DNA of 37,832 nucleotides from Hofstenia miamia (GCA_900660155.1 CABFPE010000116.1:1581144-1618975); one strand, 5' to 3'. Numbered from the stretch's first letter, positions 10,931 to 20,188 are shown. A program made the numbers and translations. The notes: generated by a model from the letters alone, not told the origin.

Positions 10931-11639
10931 ATAATGTCAATGCTTTAGCATTCACGCATGCGCTACCAATTGTCCTTTTCATTACAGTAGAAATTCATTG
11001 ATATGACGTATGAACCAATTCACCAATTACATATTCTGTATTTGCAGATTACTGTATAGAAACCCAATGCAACTTGAATTTATGATAGCAGCCAAAGAAT
11101 AAATCTGCATTGCATGCTGTCAAAGCAATGAGCAGTGGACGCATTGCTTTCCTCACACATGCAAAGCGAATGCTATTGTGTGTAGCTGGATGTCATGCTG
11201 AGTATTTTGCGGAAGCTTTAATTAGGCCTACTAGTTTAATAGCATAAGTTATAATAAATGTGGATTACTCATTTGCATTGCGCAAATCTGCATTTGTAAT
11301 TATGCATTACAGTCAAACAGTGCTGCAGTTAACCACGTAGTAAAATGCAGTGATAGAAAAGTCTTTCACATGAAGTGCGAATATTTGGATATAGAGTAAA
11401 TATCGCCGCCAATGCATGCTATATAGTTGAATCGTTCGTGCTCATGCGCCTCCTTAAAAGTTACTTTTCTTGCAACACTACATTTTTAACAGTGCTGAGT
11501 GCCCATTAAATGACAATGGAAAGTTGGAACAAAAATTTCTATAGATTTTGGTTGATTTTGCAGAAGTATATCTACTGTATTGGACAATACAATTTTCACA
11601 ATGCACGGAGTACTAAAAGGATATTATTTACATACAAAT
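10931..11639. other. Central unpaired segment of Foldback-like element, rich in GCAT/ATGC
   Basis: This lies between the innermost paired blocks (10873-10930 and 11640-11700, sharing 'ggtgatatctt.gact'). No gene seen. GCAT or ATGC occurs about 19 times between 10940 and 11460, several times what this base composition would give, including 'cacgcatgcgc', 'ctgcattgcatgctg' and 'caatgcatgct'. Confidence 0.5.
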
Positions 11640-11845
11640 AGCATTATATAGAGATTCTCACATTGGAGTCGAAGATATCACCAACTTCTTTGGTTTTTTT
11701 TCAAAGAGCAAGATGTGCTGCTTTGGAAAGAAAAATGTTTGTGCAAAGTAAGATTTTTTCAAAATGTGTTATTATATTAGGGTTATATTTTGCATGATTT
11801 AATTCATTAAGTTAAATAATTATGCTTTAGAAATAATGGGGTATT

Positions 11846-12548
11846 TGCTAATGCACGCAAGCGGCGACCGAATAATTTCGACTTTTCGTAAAACCAATAA
11901 AACAGTATATTTAGTACACTAGCTGAATTATATTTTATACATTTTTATTTTACTTTCATAACATTTTGAAGTAATGTTTAAAAAAATTAAACTTTAATTC
12001 TTTGAAAGAATTTAAGAGTTGCAATTAACAAATGCTATTAATTGTTGTCTTTTAAAAGTTCTATTTCGATTATTTTAAAAACTCCAGCTCACATGAATTA
12101 GCGGAACTCAATCAAAAAGCTTTGAAGAGAATTCATTAATACTTTTGCTCAGACTCAAATAAAAATCTGTTGAAAAATAAATTATTTTAAATTTCACTTT
12201 CTTTTTCAACTGCAAATAAATATGTTTTAGCGAAAAAACTAGGAAATTTGAAAAAAATGACGAACGAATTCGGGATAGCCCTATTCTTCAAAAAACTATT
12301 CGAGCTTGAATCTTAAATATTTGAACTCGGTCCGAGTAACTCGAATTCAATTCGAAAACTTTGAGTACGACTAAATTTTCGGTCAGTTGGCCACTAGTGT
12401 TGAATTAGCAAATCAAATCCGCGGGCACTATTTGTACGAGTGTATATTATTCCAACCGGCGGTTTCAATTAATCCTTCTTAAGTAGACTTGGCCGCTAGC
12501 AGTTTCAATAGTTGGCCAACCGACGACGTGGGTGCAATTAGCAAATAT
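11846..12548. mobile_element. Nested insertion in the right arm, possibly hAT-like and non-autonomous
   Basis: This block has no partner in the left arm. Its edges are inverted: 'tatttgctaatgcac' at the left against 'gtgcaattagcaaata' at the right. Inside lies a second inverted pair, 'gcggcgaccgaataatttcg' near 11861 against 'attttcggtcagttggccac' near 12375. The C-A/T-G-GGC start and TTCGAA-rich interior recall hAT ends, but no clean 8 bp target duplication was found and the right side carries two related ends (12370-12415 and 12513-12548). No coding sequence. Confidence 0.4.
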
Positions 12549-13432
12549 GGTCAACATATACTATAAATAATACTTAATTACACATTTTTCTTTTCTTTAA
12601 ATCTCATGCTAATTCAAGTGTGTTTTCCCACAGTGATCGATTATAATACATATTCATTTATAGCGAATTTTATCTTAATATGCGCACTTTTAAAAATTAA
12701 AAATGAGCTGTGTTTGAGATGTCTGTTTTCAAGCAATAAACATTGAACTATGATTTTGAATTAAAAGAACATATTAATGTTTATGTTGTAATAGATTGTC
12801 TTCTAGGCTGAACTTATTTCATATATTTTCATTTTGAAGCTAAAGTTTTAGTAGTATGTTTGTTATATCGTTTGATATGTATAATTGAAGCAGCACCTAG
12901 TGTAAAAAAAGTATAGATAAGTCACATTTTTCCTGTTTTCAGTTAGAGTCCCTTTGGTAAAATTAATATTTTTGGTTAACTAGATCATTCTTAGAAAGTT
13001 ATAGCTCAAACAGATTTACTTGGTTAGCAAATTTTTATTTTCATTTAAAAGGTCGGCAATTTTTTGAGACTAGCTCAGTAAGTATATTTTATTTGCAAAA
13101 TATATTGTAATTGTATACTAGATTTCACCCTTTCTTTCAATTTTTTTGCCATTTTCCTCAAAAGCATTGAGTGTGACTAAGGGATTTTTCTGCTGGATGC
13201 TTCAATTTGAAACAATGTTTAAATATTTATTCTATGCTATGTCTTAATTGCATGCATTATCACTGTATTTTTAGGAGGCTGCAGTCCAGCAATGATTGAT
13301 TTGTAAGAGCATAATTAAATTTTTTATGGTTTATTTTTGTACTTAGTAATTGGTTTACTATAGTAATCATTTGCTAAGTAAATTTATAAGTGTTAGTCGT
13401 TTCTGTAAGAGAATTTTATTTCGATTGTCTAT

Positions 13433-13601
13433 TTTTGTGGATTCCACAAACTTCGGAAGTGAATTTTATTTCGATTGTCTATTTTGTGGATTCCACAAAA
13501 TGCTGGAATTTGCTGTTTCACTTGTAAAATATTTTTGTGGATTCCACAAAACTTCGGAAGTGAATTTTATTTCGATTGTCTATTTTGTGGATTCCACAAA
13601 A
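13433..13601. repeat. Array of four 19 bp palindromes (right arm)
   Basis: TTTTGTGGATTCCACAAAA, the reverse complement of the left-arm unit, starts at 13433 (last base changed), 13482, 13533 and 13583. The steps are 49-51 bp and the two spacer types are the same as on the left. Five fewer copies than the left arm implies gain or loss by unequal pairing. Confidence 0.9.
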
Positions 13602-13636
13602 TATTTAAAATTTTTTGAAACTAAAATATTAATAAT

Positions 13637-13667
13637 AAAAATGGAAAATGTGATTTATTCCATTTTT
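13637..13667. repeat. Terminal hairpin, right end of Foldback-like element
   Basis: AAAAATGGAA (13637-13646) and TTCCATTTTT (13658-13667), mirror image of the hairpin at 8545-8575. It is followed by the end 'ctctatgtt' and then (TA)n. Confidence 0.72.
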
Positions 13668-13854
13668 ATGTGACTCTATGTTATATATATATATGTAAAC
13701 AAAATGGACCTTTATTTCAATTTTGACTTTTTTTACTTTCGTTCACCCTAGTAATGACATACTGTGCTGCCAGAGTTTACGGAACACACAGAAATTTAGG
13801 TATGCACACATACATTGACGCAGACGTACATATTTTTTCTTTGCACATGAATGA

Positions 13855-14340
13855 GGTGCTCCACAAGATTCTGCTATGGGACCACTGTTATTTAGTATCT
13901 ATATAAATGATATCTGAAATCACTAAGAAATTTAATGTATGTTACATTCAGATGATAAATTAATCCATACTAGAGCATGCATTATTATTTCATTAAAAAT
14001 AAGATGTCTCTAAATGTTGAAAAAACAAAGAATGAACAAAGAAAAGTATAAATTTCCAAAATCTCTGAATCATTTTAAAGAACTTTATAATCATCTAATG
14101 CGGATCATTGCAAATAATCTGTTCTCTAAATAGCAAATTTTGATATATGCAGCTAATAAGTACGATGAATTCATATAATTTCAATTACTTTTCTTACCAT
14201 ATTTGGGTGAAGTACTATTTAGTTACACTCAAAATTTCATTTCACATAAGCAACGCAGACTTAACGCAGGTATTGTAGGATATGATAGAAAAACCTAGTT
14301 TAGTTAGATTCATGTTACTTCCTTTAAATTTCCAGGGTAT
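13855..14340 (+). mobile_element. LINE reverse transcriptase remnant
   Basis: Begins GAPQDSAMGPLLFSIYINDI (13855-13914), a decayed form of the RT block 'GVPQGSVLGPLLFSIYINDI', followed by a stop. Next comes an AT-rich part where the catalytic loop is lost, then MSLNVEKTKNEQ (14004-14039), matching the 'LSLNVEKTK' block after the loop. Weak traces of the post-RT segment follow to about 14340 (for example SYHIWVKYYLVTLK). It differs from the LINE at 7508-8529 and overlaps it in RT coverage, so it is a separate insertion. Confidence 0.75.
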
Positions 14341-14834
14341 TCTCATTCTGGAGTTTTCATTTCATTAGTTAAATAAGCATTTATTATGTACAATTAACTT
14401 ATTTTAAATTTCTTTTGGCTTTCCCTTTAATAGATCTTAGAATTTGATATCAATCAACAACATCAAGGACATTAAGGGTAATGGTGAATTCTCAAGGTAC
14501 TCTGAGTAAAAAAGTATTAATAGCATACGGCCTCTAGAAAAACCATCTGAATTGAAAATTTATAAGATTGGAGCATGTCTAAATAAGATTCAAACGCAAT
14601 TTATTGCTACAAGAAAAAGGTACAAAAAACTATAAACTACAAAACTACAAAAATTTATTTACAAATATAATAAATATATATAATATTAAAATGTGTGTGT
14701 GTATGTGTGTTGTGTGTGTGCATTTTATACAAAATATTCAAATGCATGTACTGTATTATTGTCATTAAGTAGGCATTGTTTATTAAAGATAAGTATAAGC
14801 AGGTAAAAATAAAATTAGAAATTATCTTATAAAA
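14341..14834. other. Non-coding with a (TG)n tract
   Basis: No gene seen. An interrupted TG microsatellite lies at 14692-14720. The small frame across it is low-complexity. Confidence 0.5.
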
Positions 14835-14836
14835 TA

Positions 14837-14868
14837 CAGGGTGGCACACAAAAATCTACCCATTTTTC
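14837..14868 (+). repeat. Left terminal inverted repeat of mariner element
   Basis: 32 bp beginning CAGGGTGGCACACAAAAATC, preceded by the target TA. Confidence 0.95.
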
Positions 14869-14957
14869 TTTGTTGATATCATCAAGGAAAATAAATATTT
14901 ACTTTTCATTTTCAGGTAAGCTGTTAACAAGGCCAGTAGAATTAGATTGATACCAAA

Positions 14958-16064
14958 ATGGATGTGGTTCATCAATTTTCAGTGCACGAAAGGACAAAAA
15001 TTCTTGAAAGTTACTTTTCAACCAAATCAGTGATTCTAACGCAGAGGACATTTCGGAGGGAATTTCCTGGGAGAAAGGTTCCATGCAGAAAAACGATTAC
15101 GAATATTGTAGAGAAATTCAGGAACACTGGCAGTGTGGGAAATGACAATAAAGGTCATAGCGGGCGGCAAGTTACTGTCAGAACACCAGAGAATGTTCAG
15201 GCAGTGAGGGAACATCTTGAACAGTCACCACGAAAATCGACAAGACGACTGTCTCAGGAAATCGGTATCTCAAGGGCAACTGTGCAAAGAATCATTCATA
15301 ATGACTTAAAATTGTTTCCTTATAAAGTGCAAATTCTCCAGAAGCAAACTGATGTGAATAAAAGAGAACGGGTCGAATTTTGCCAGAGCATTAGTGAAAG
15401 AATTGAGAACAACCCAGGTGTTCTCGACTTGATTCTGTTCAGTGATGAAGCCCACTTCCATCTGAGTGGACATGTCAACAAACAAAACATGCGGTTTTGG
15501 GCATCTCAACAGCCCCATGAACATACCCGGCGGCCATTAAGTCAGGAAAAAGTAACTGTATGGTGTGCTCTAGGCAAAAGAGGAATTTTTGGCCCATACT
15601 TTTTCGAGGACAATGATGGGAATCGTGTGACTGTTGATTCAGAGCGGTACATTGAGATGCTCCGTAGGAAGTTTGTTCCAGCCTTGAGAAGGAGGAGGGG
15701 TGTTGATATTAACACCGTGGTGTTTCAGCAGGATGGGGCGCCCCCTCATTGCTCTAATAGAACTCTTCAGTACCTAAGGCAGTACTTCCCTGGGGACAGG
15801 CTAATTTCTCGCCGCACTGATAACCCCTGGCCCCCGTATTCACCTGATCTGAATCCCCCTGACTACTTTCTTTGGGGATGTCTGAAAGACAGAGTGTACC
15901 AGGATAACCCACAGACAACTGAGGCATTGAAAGAAAACATTAAGAGAGAAATCAGACGGATTCCAGGAGAAATGCTGAACAGAGTTGTGGACAATTTCAA
16001 TGTTCGCGTCACTGCTGTCATTCAGCAGCGCGGTGCTTGGATTGAGCACATTATTAATTATTGA
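14958..16064 (+). CDS. Mariner-family transposase, full length
   Basis: 368 residues from ATG at 14958 to a stop at 16064, the usual size for the Tc1/mariner group. It would bind the flanking inverted repeats and cut and paste the element in the nucleus. Order: a first helix-turn-helix (about residues 10-55, ending TITNIVEKFRNTGSV); a GRP-like hook (SGRQVTVRTPENV, 68-80); a second helix-turn-helix (92-118, LSQEIGISRATVQRIIHND); then the RNase H-like catalytic domain with D163 (LILFSDEAHF), D259 (VVFQQDGAPPH) and D302 (SPDLNPPDYFLWG). I count 42 residues between the second and third Asp, so DD42D. That is closest to the DD41D (rosa-like) group and unlike classical DD34D mariners. No internal stop. 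The Met at 14958 precedes all domain similarity. Assignment to the superfamily is secure, to the subgroup tentative. Confidence 0.96.
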   Translation: MDVVHQFSVHERTKILESYFSTKSVILTQRTFRREFPGRKVPCRKTITNIVEKFRNTGSVGNDNKGHSGRQVTVRTPENVQAVREHLEQSPRKSTRRLSQEIGISRATVQRIIHNDLKLFPYKVQILQKQTDVNKRERVEFCQSISERIENNPGVLDLILFSDEAHFHLSGHVNKQNMRFWASQQPHEHTRRPLSQEKVTVWCALGKRGIFGPYFFEDNDGNRVTVDSERYIEMLRRKFVPALRRRRGVDINTVVFQQDGAPPHCSNRTLQYLRQYFPGDRLISRRTDNPWPPYSPDLNPPDYFLWGCLKDRVYQDNPQTTEALKENIKREIRRIPGEMLNRVVDNFNVRVTAVIQQRGAWIEHIINY

Positions 16065-16188
16065 AAAAAGTGCAGTTAAATCTTTCAGATTTCAGAGCAA
16101 TTTGGAGAGAAAATTTGTATATGTCTCTAGCATCTATGTAGAAAAAAACATTAAAATATATGAACTTTTTGATTGGGTTTTGGCTATA

Positions 16189-16220
16189 GAAAAATGGGTA
16201 GATTTTTGTGGGCCACCCTG
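16189..16220 (-). repeat. Right terminal inverted repeat of mariner element
   Basis: Reverse complement begins CAGGGTGGCCCACAAAAATC. It is followed by the target TA at 16221-16222. Confidence 0.95.
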
Positions 16221-16222
16221 TA

Positions 16223-16699
16223 TATTAAGCATTTTCAACTTTTCATATGGTTCTATTTTACTTTCAACATTTATGTTTATATTTTAGCACTGATTAATAT
16301 TTTGGACACTTTTGCTAACTGATTTTCGGGAGTCCAGATAACGGACAGTTTGCAAGCACGGGCGATGCCCTAGATTATCATCATGCTAGCATACATATTA
16401 TTCAGTGGAATCTAGACTACCAATATTTAATTCCATGTCAAGGTAGATTAGAAGCAGTATTTAAATACTAATTTTATTAAATAGTTATAAAACATAATAT
16501 TCGTTACAGTAAATAAACTATTTTTCAATTATTAATCTATTTACAAAAAGTAAGTTAAAGAGACGCAATATATCTAGCCACTAAATAAAGCACCAATAGG
16601 CGTGATAATTGCAAAAATCCTGAATTTCTAAAAGAATTTTAAAGTTAATATAAATATATATATATATATAGATGCATATATATGCATATACACATACGC
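16223..16699. other. Non-coding, nothing recognised
   Basis: AT-rich sequence with a short (TA)n near 16651-16670 and no gene. Confidence 0.45.
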
Positions 16700-16908
16700 G
16701 GGCTCTAGATACTATGGGATTTGTATCCAACGTCTGTTGCTTGCGATTTTCTATAGGATCCAGCGCCAGAATAATTCACTTAATCCAAAAATGTTTACAT
16801 TGCGGATTTGGAATAGGGGTCAAATTTCTTATGTAAGAGTTTCAGTTTTTTTCAAAAAAAAATTTTTTAAACAGTATCCAGAGCTCTCTGCCATAGTATC
16901 TAGCGCCC
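16700..16908. mobile_element. Small inverted-repeat element (MITE-like), 209 bp
   Basis: Ends 16700-16717 (gggctctagatactatgg) and 16891-16908 are inverted copies matching at 17 of 18 bases. Related motifs occur inside and just outside: 'ggatccagcgcc' near 16757, 'gtatccagagctc' near 16874 and 'ttcagcgcccct' near 16937. It sits between TA-rich microsatellites, so a target duplication cannot be read. No coding sequence; family unknown. Confidence 0.45.
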
Positions 16909-17224
16909 TTATATAAGTATATATGTTTTTTTTATTCAGCGCCCCTAATGGTTTTGTATCCAAATCTCTTATATGTATATATATAACAAAATAAGAATAT
17001 AAAGTAAATTTAACACCGCATTTCGCTACTTAATGTTGCTTCCCCAGGTTAAAATTACATGCGGTAATATAATATTTTACAAAAATGTATCTATTAAATT
17101 AGCAAAGTTCATTATTAATTTGATTGTTCATTAAAGTAAAATTTCTATTTAGATGCTCCTTAATTACTATTGATTCTCCTGTACTTGAATTTTGATTTTG
17201 AACTATTATTATAAAATTACCGGT

Positions 17225-17700
17225 ACTTTCCCTTACCTTATTTCGATGGTGATATATCTTTGTTTACATGTGGCCTTTTAGATGTTCATTGATGCGTACT
17301 CCAAAATGTCTTGAAGTTTATCCAATCCATGAAATATTACATTCATCGCAGCTGTCTTTGTAGACTACAGACGACTTAAGACATTTTGGAGTATCATCTT
17401 GCTGAAAGCTTATATTTTGAAAGACATTGTGAGTTAGATGGTATCCATACGTTCGTATTAGTTGGTTTTTGATGTCATGATCAAATTTAACCGGAAGTTG
17501 TTCTTGGTATGCAAAGATCTAAGAAATTCAGTTGATTATTATCTTATTCTTCTTTAGTGAATTCTAGTGATTTGTGCTGATCATTTAAATAATTGAGGAA
17601 TTCAATAATGTTATCATTTTCTTGAAATAAATCAAAACAATCATCAACATAGTGACAATGAAGTAATGGTTTTATCTAAAGCAGCTCGTCATTGGACGAT
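17225..17700 (-). mobile_element. Penelope-like element remnant (RT end plus GIY-YIG domain)
   Basis: On the minus strand, PLLHCHYVDDCFDLFQEND (YVDD loop at 17640-17651) is followed by IIEFLNYLNDQHKSLEFTKE and NQLNFLDLCIPR, the tail of a Penelope-type reverse transcriptase. Further along comes LKSSVVYKDSCDECNISWIG and then TSRHFGVRINEHLKGH, which fits the zinc-binding and GIY-YIG endonuclease region of Penelope-like elements, including the Arg and His of the R..EH segment. RT followed by GIY-YIG is diagnostic for this class, which is neither LTR nor LINE. The copy is short and broken; the first part of RT is missing. Confidence 0.75.
17297..17393. repeat. 16 bp perfect inverted repeat inside the Penelope-like remnant
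   Basis: TACTCCAAAATGTCTT at 17297-17312 is the exact reverse complement of 17378-17393, with a 65 bp loop. It lies in the GIY-YIG part. Chance or a real hairpin cannot be decided from one copy. Confidence 0.6.
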
Positions 17701-18299
17701 GTAAAACAATAAAAATGATGCTAAGAGCTGCAAGCAATTGTCAATAGTGGGCATTAACATCCCAACAGATACTGATCAAAGTGTACACAAAGCACTATTC
17801 AAGAAAGCTAGCGCAATACAAAAACACGAGAGATCATGCTGGTTGCTTTGAGGCTTGCTTGATGGTAAAGCTGAAGCCATTTTAGACAAGACAGTACGGT
17901 GTTTTGGATGAGTTTCATTTCTGGGATTACTCTCAATGATCATTTCTGAAACCAGAAAAAGAAATGGGTGGTAGTAACCCCGCAAGATGTTCATGAGCTC
18001 ACAAAGTTGTTCCATGCTCTACAACCACACAAAGTAACCCATTGGAAAACAAATTCTTAAATTTCGTGGAAAGTAACCAATGTTGAAATACAAAGAATAA
18101 TGTTGCACAAGAGCGTCACGTGATGCCCAACAACAAAGAAAGTCTACCATTAAATGTTTGAGGGTGGTACATCTAAACTTATAGCTACTGCTAATCAGTA
18201 TTTTAAATCTAAGCCTAGATGTATTTTCAAATAAAAATTTAGTAAGATTCATAATTTTTGAAAATGTGTCGTAATATAATTGATTGATTTCTTTTCCCA
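17701..18299. other. Non-coding, nothing recognised
   Basis: Two short minus-strand frames (17776-18015 and 18019-18303) show no family resemblance and have AT-driven composition, so they are not called as genes. Confidence 0.4.
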
Positions 18300-18475
18300 G
18301 CACTGAGCTTCAAGAAATCTTTGATGGCTTTCCTCTTTGTTGAGCCCTTCTCCAATTCGCCTACTTTTCCATTTGCTCCTATTTCATCTCCTGTGACTGT
18401 CCTCGCTGCCATAAAACTTGACTTGTTCTTATGTTTTTGTTGTGTATGCCTTCAGCGGCTAAATAAAGTCATTGC

Positions 18476-18505
<30 letters not shown>
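18300..18505 (+). mobile_element. LINE or SINE 3' end with AATAAA and (TTA)n tail
   Basis: A segment richer in G+C than its surroundings runs to 'gcggctaaataaagtcattg' and ends in a TTA microsatellite (18475-18505). The tail layout matches 3396-3426. The small plus-strand frame ending in poly-Tyr is the microsatellite read as codons. Body family unknown. Confidence 0.5.
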
Positions 18506-18507
<2 letters not shown>

Positions 18508-18689
18508 CAATACATTAGTCACCGGAAAATAAATTACTTCAACAATAATGAGGTAAGTTCATTTCGTAATATTATTTTATCAGCTAGAGGGCAAATAAAT
18601 CATATACTATATTTCATTCAAGTTTGGAATTGAAGTGACGTAAGCAAATAGAGCATATTCCGTTAGAGGGTTCAAAATTTTCTTAATAC

Positions 18690-19214
18690 AATTTCTTCAT
18701 ATGACATTGTTGAAGGCGACTAATAACCAATCTACAAATGATCTAGCATAAGTTCACATCAATTTTACTGATCTCTTCGAGAATGATAACTTTCAACTGT
18801 TCAATCGTTATTGGTCTCCTTCCATGCATGTTGTTCTTCAAGATTCATCATAGAAACAAGTCGCAGGGGGTTAGATGGGGTGATTTTGGGTGCCAATCTA
18901 TAAAATCTCCTCGTCCAATCCATTTGTTGGGGAAATTTTCGTCCAGGTATCTTTCGGAATTTACAGTTTAGTAAAAAAAATGTCCTGATAATTCCAGAGG
19001 AAGAAACTGCGCACCAAACTGTCACCAAAGATAAGTTGACATCCTTTTTGATAGTAATATGTGGATTCTTTGCTAACCAGTACACACTGTTGTGATGATT
19101 TATGAGATAATTTAATTTGTACCCTGCAATTGTACATTTAACTTGTCTTAGAACTGAAAAACATCTGTCATTGGAAGTAGTGTCTATAGGAAAAACGATC
19201 TTAAACATTTTCAT
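18690..19214 (-). pseudogene. Degenerate mariner-family transposase
   Basis: Minus strand: HHNSVYWLAKNPH and VTVWCAVSSSGIIRTFF match the segment between the first and second catalytic Asp (compare KVTVWCALGKRGIFGPYFF in the intact copy). About 90 residues, including the second Asp, are then missing. The chain resumes in another frame as RYLDENFPNKWIGRGDF and SPHLTPCDLFL, keeping the third Asp, with a stop soon after. A trace of the C-terminus (RPITIEQLKVIILEEI) follows towards 18690. At least one frameshift, one stop and one internal deletion. It is closer to the rosa-like group than to classical mariner. No inverted repeats were identified. Confidence 0.8.
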
Positions 19215-19952
19215 TACCTCAGAAAAAACCTACTTCAATTTCTGATAAATTCCGATAAGCTTCCACGATATACAAATTATTATGCTGTTGGAGATTTTTT
19301 TGAATTATCTGGTTGTATATCAAATGCATACTAGGATCATAAATTCTTTCAACGAGGGCTGCATGTTGTGCACATGCCCAGTATGAGCTTGTCTGATTTA
19401 ATGCTACTACTTGCTTCAACCGCTAAAATAGCATAAAACTATACCCACTCCCAATTTCTTATGTAAGTGTAATAGAATAAACTATTGAGGGCAAAGCAAA
19501 GTGTTATAATGATGTAGATTTTGGCAGGAAAATAAAAGCTATTAACGATTATCTGTCCTTGTTAATCAGTGGTAAATCATAGTAATTAATTTGCTGGGAT
19601 GGGATTCCTTTTGTGTTTAACTGCTAAAGAGTTGAAATTTGAACCACTTCATAGTATGAGTTTAATTGCCATACCATTCGCACAAAAAGTGCAATTTGGA
19701 GGAAATGTTCATTTTACTTTAATGGACAACATAGTTTGTTAAATCGAATTTTGCTTCCCTCGTAAATGACGCCACTGGCACATTATGTGCCAGTATTATA
19801 ATACTTACACTGTGGTTAAATCATGCCTGTTGGCCTGCACGAATGCATGGTAACTACATGCTATTTATCTTATTTATTGTCTATATGTAGGTCTAGGGTA
19901 ATAAACTTTATTGAAATATATATTACAAAGTGAGGCACATAGGGCAGCATCA
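19215..19952. other. Mostly non-coding; short hairpin at 19774-19794
   Basis: ACTGGCACA and TGTGCCAGT form 9 bp perfect arms around TTA at 19774-19794. A 66-codon minus-strand frame at 19219-19419 shows no recognisable motif and is not called. Nothing else seen. Confidence 0.45.
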
Positions 19953-20138
19953 TTTGTTTTCTACTAGGGAACACTTAGCTCGTGATGGATCTACGGCTTG
20001 ATGCCGTGTGCAATTGTTGAACACAACTCCTCTTGTAACTAAAGAAAGGTTGTTTCTGTTTATTTCTATAGATATGGAGTAACCATCAGTTTGAGTCAGA
20101 TAACCAAATGTGCAGTTTGCTCTAGCCAGTCCTCTTCC
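19953..20138 (-). other. Unrecognised open frame without Met, exon-like composition
   Basis: Minus-strand frame of 62 codons ending at a TGA (19950-19952). It begins GRGLARANCTFGYLTQTDG and includes VTRGVVFNNCTRHQAVDPS. An AG precedes the frame (…ttgtag at about 20143), so an exon acceptor is conceivable. G+C is higher than nearby and amino-acid use is balanced, unlike the AT-driven shadow frames. The other strand is interrupted. I do not recognise the family. A chance open frame of this length is possible at about the five percent level per frame. Confidence 0.3.
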
Positions 20139-20144
20139 GATTCT

Positions 20145-20149
<5 letters not shown>

Positions 20150-20188
<39 letters not shown>

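Larger units (their letters stand above)
8530..13682. mobile_element. Foldback-like element with very long inverted repeats and palindrome arrays
   Basis: The two ends mirror each other. The left end at 8530 (aacatagagt.acataaaaat) matches the reverse complement of the right end at 13682, and the match continues inward with mismatches and indels. Left 8530-10210 pairs with right 13682-12590, and left 10290-10930 pairs with right 11800-11640. The right arm also holds extra material at 11846-12548. Just inside each end are tandem palindromes, nine copies on the left and four on the right. No convincing transposase frame is present, so it looks non-autonomous. Long modular inverted repeats with subterminal tandem repeats of unequal number are typical of Foldback/Galileo-type DNA elements. 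Flanking (TA)n hides any target duplication. Confidence 0.75.
14837..16220 (+). mobile_element. Complete mariner-family transposon
   Basis: Inverted repeats of 32 bp lie at 14837-14868 and 16189-16220, starting CAGGGTGGC and differing at one position (A versus C at the tenth base). A TA dinucleotide directly flanks each end (14835-14836 and 16221-16222), as expected for Tc1/mariner insertion. The element is 1,384 bp and holds a single uninterrupted transposase. Base composition is clearly richer in G+C than the flanks. Near-identical ends and an open frame indicate a young, possibly active copy. Confidence 0.95.

Noticed and set aside
15306-16049. Minus-strand frames within the mariner transposase, and the plus-strand frame at 15985-16287
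   Set aside because: Shadows of the full-length transposase, which alone has family motifs.
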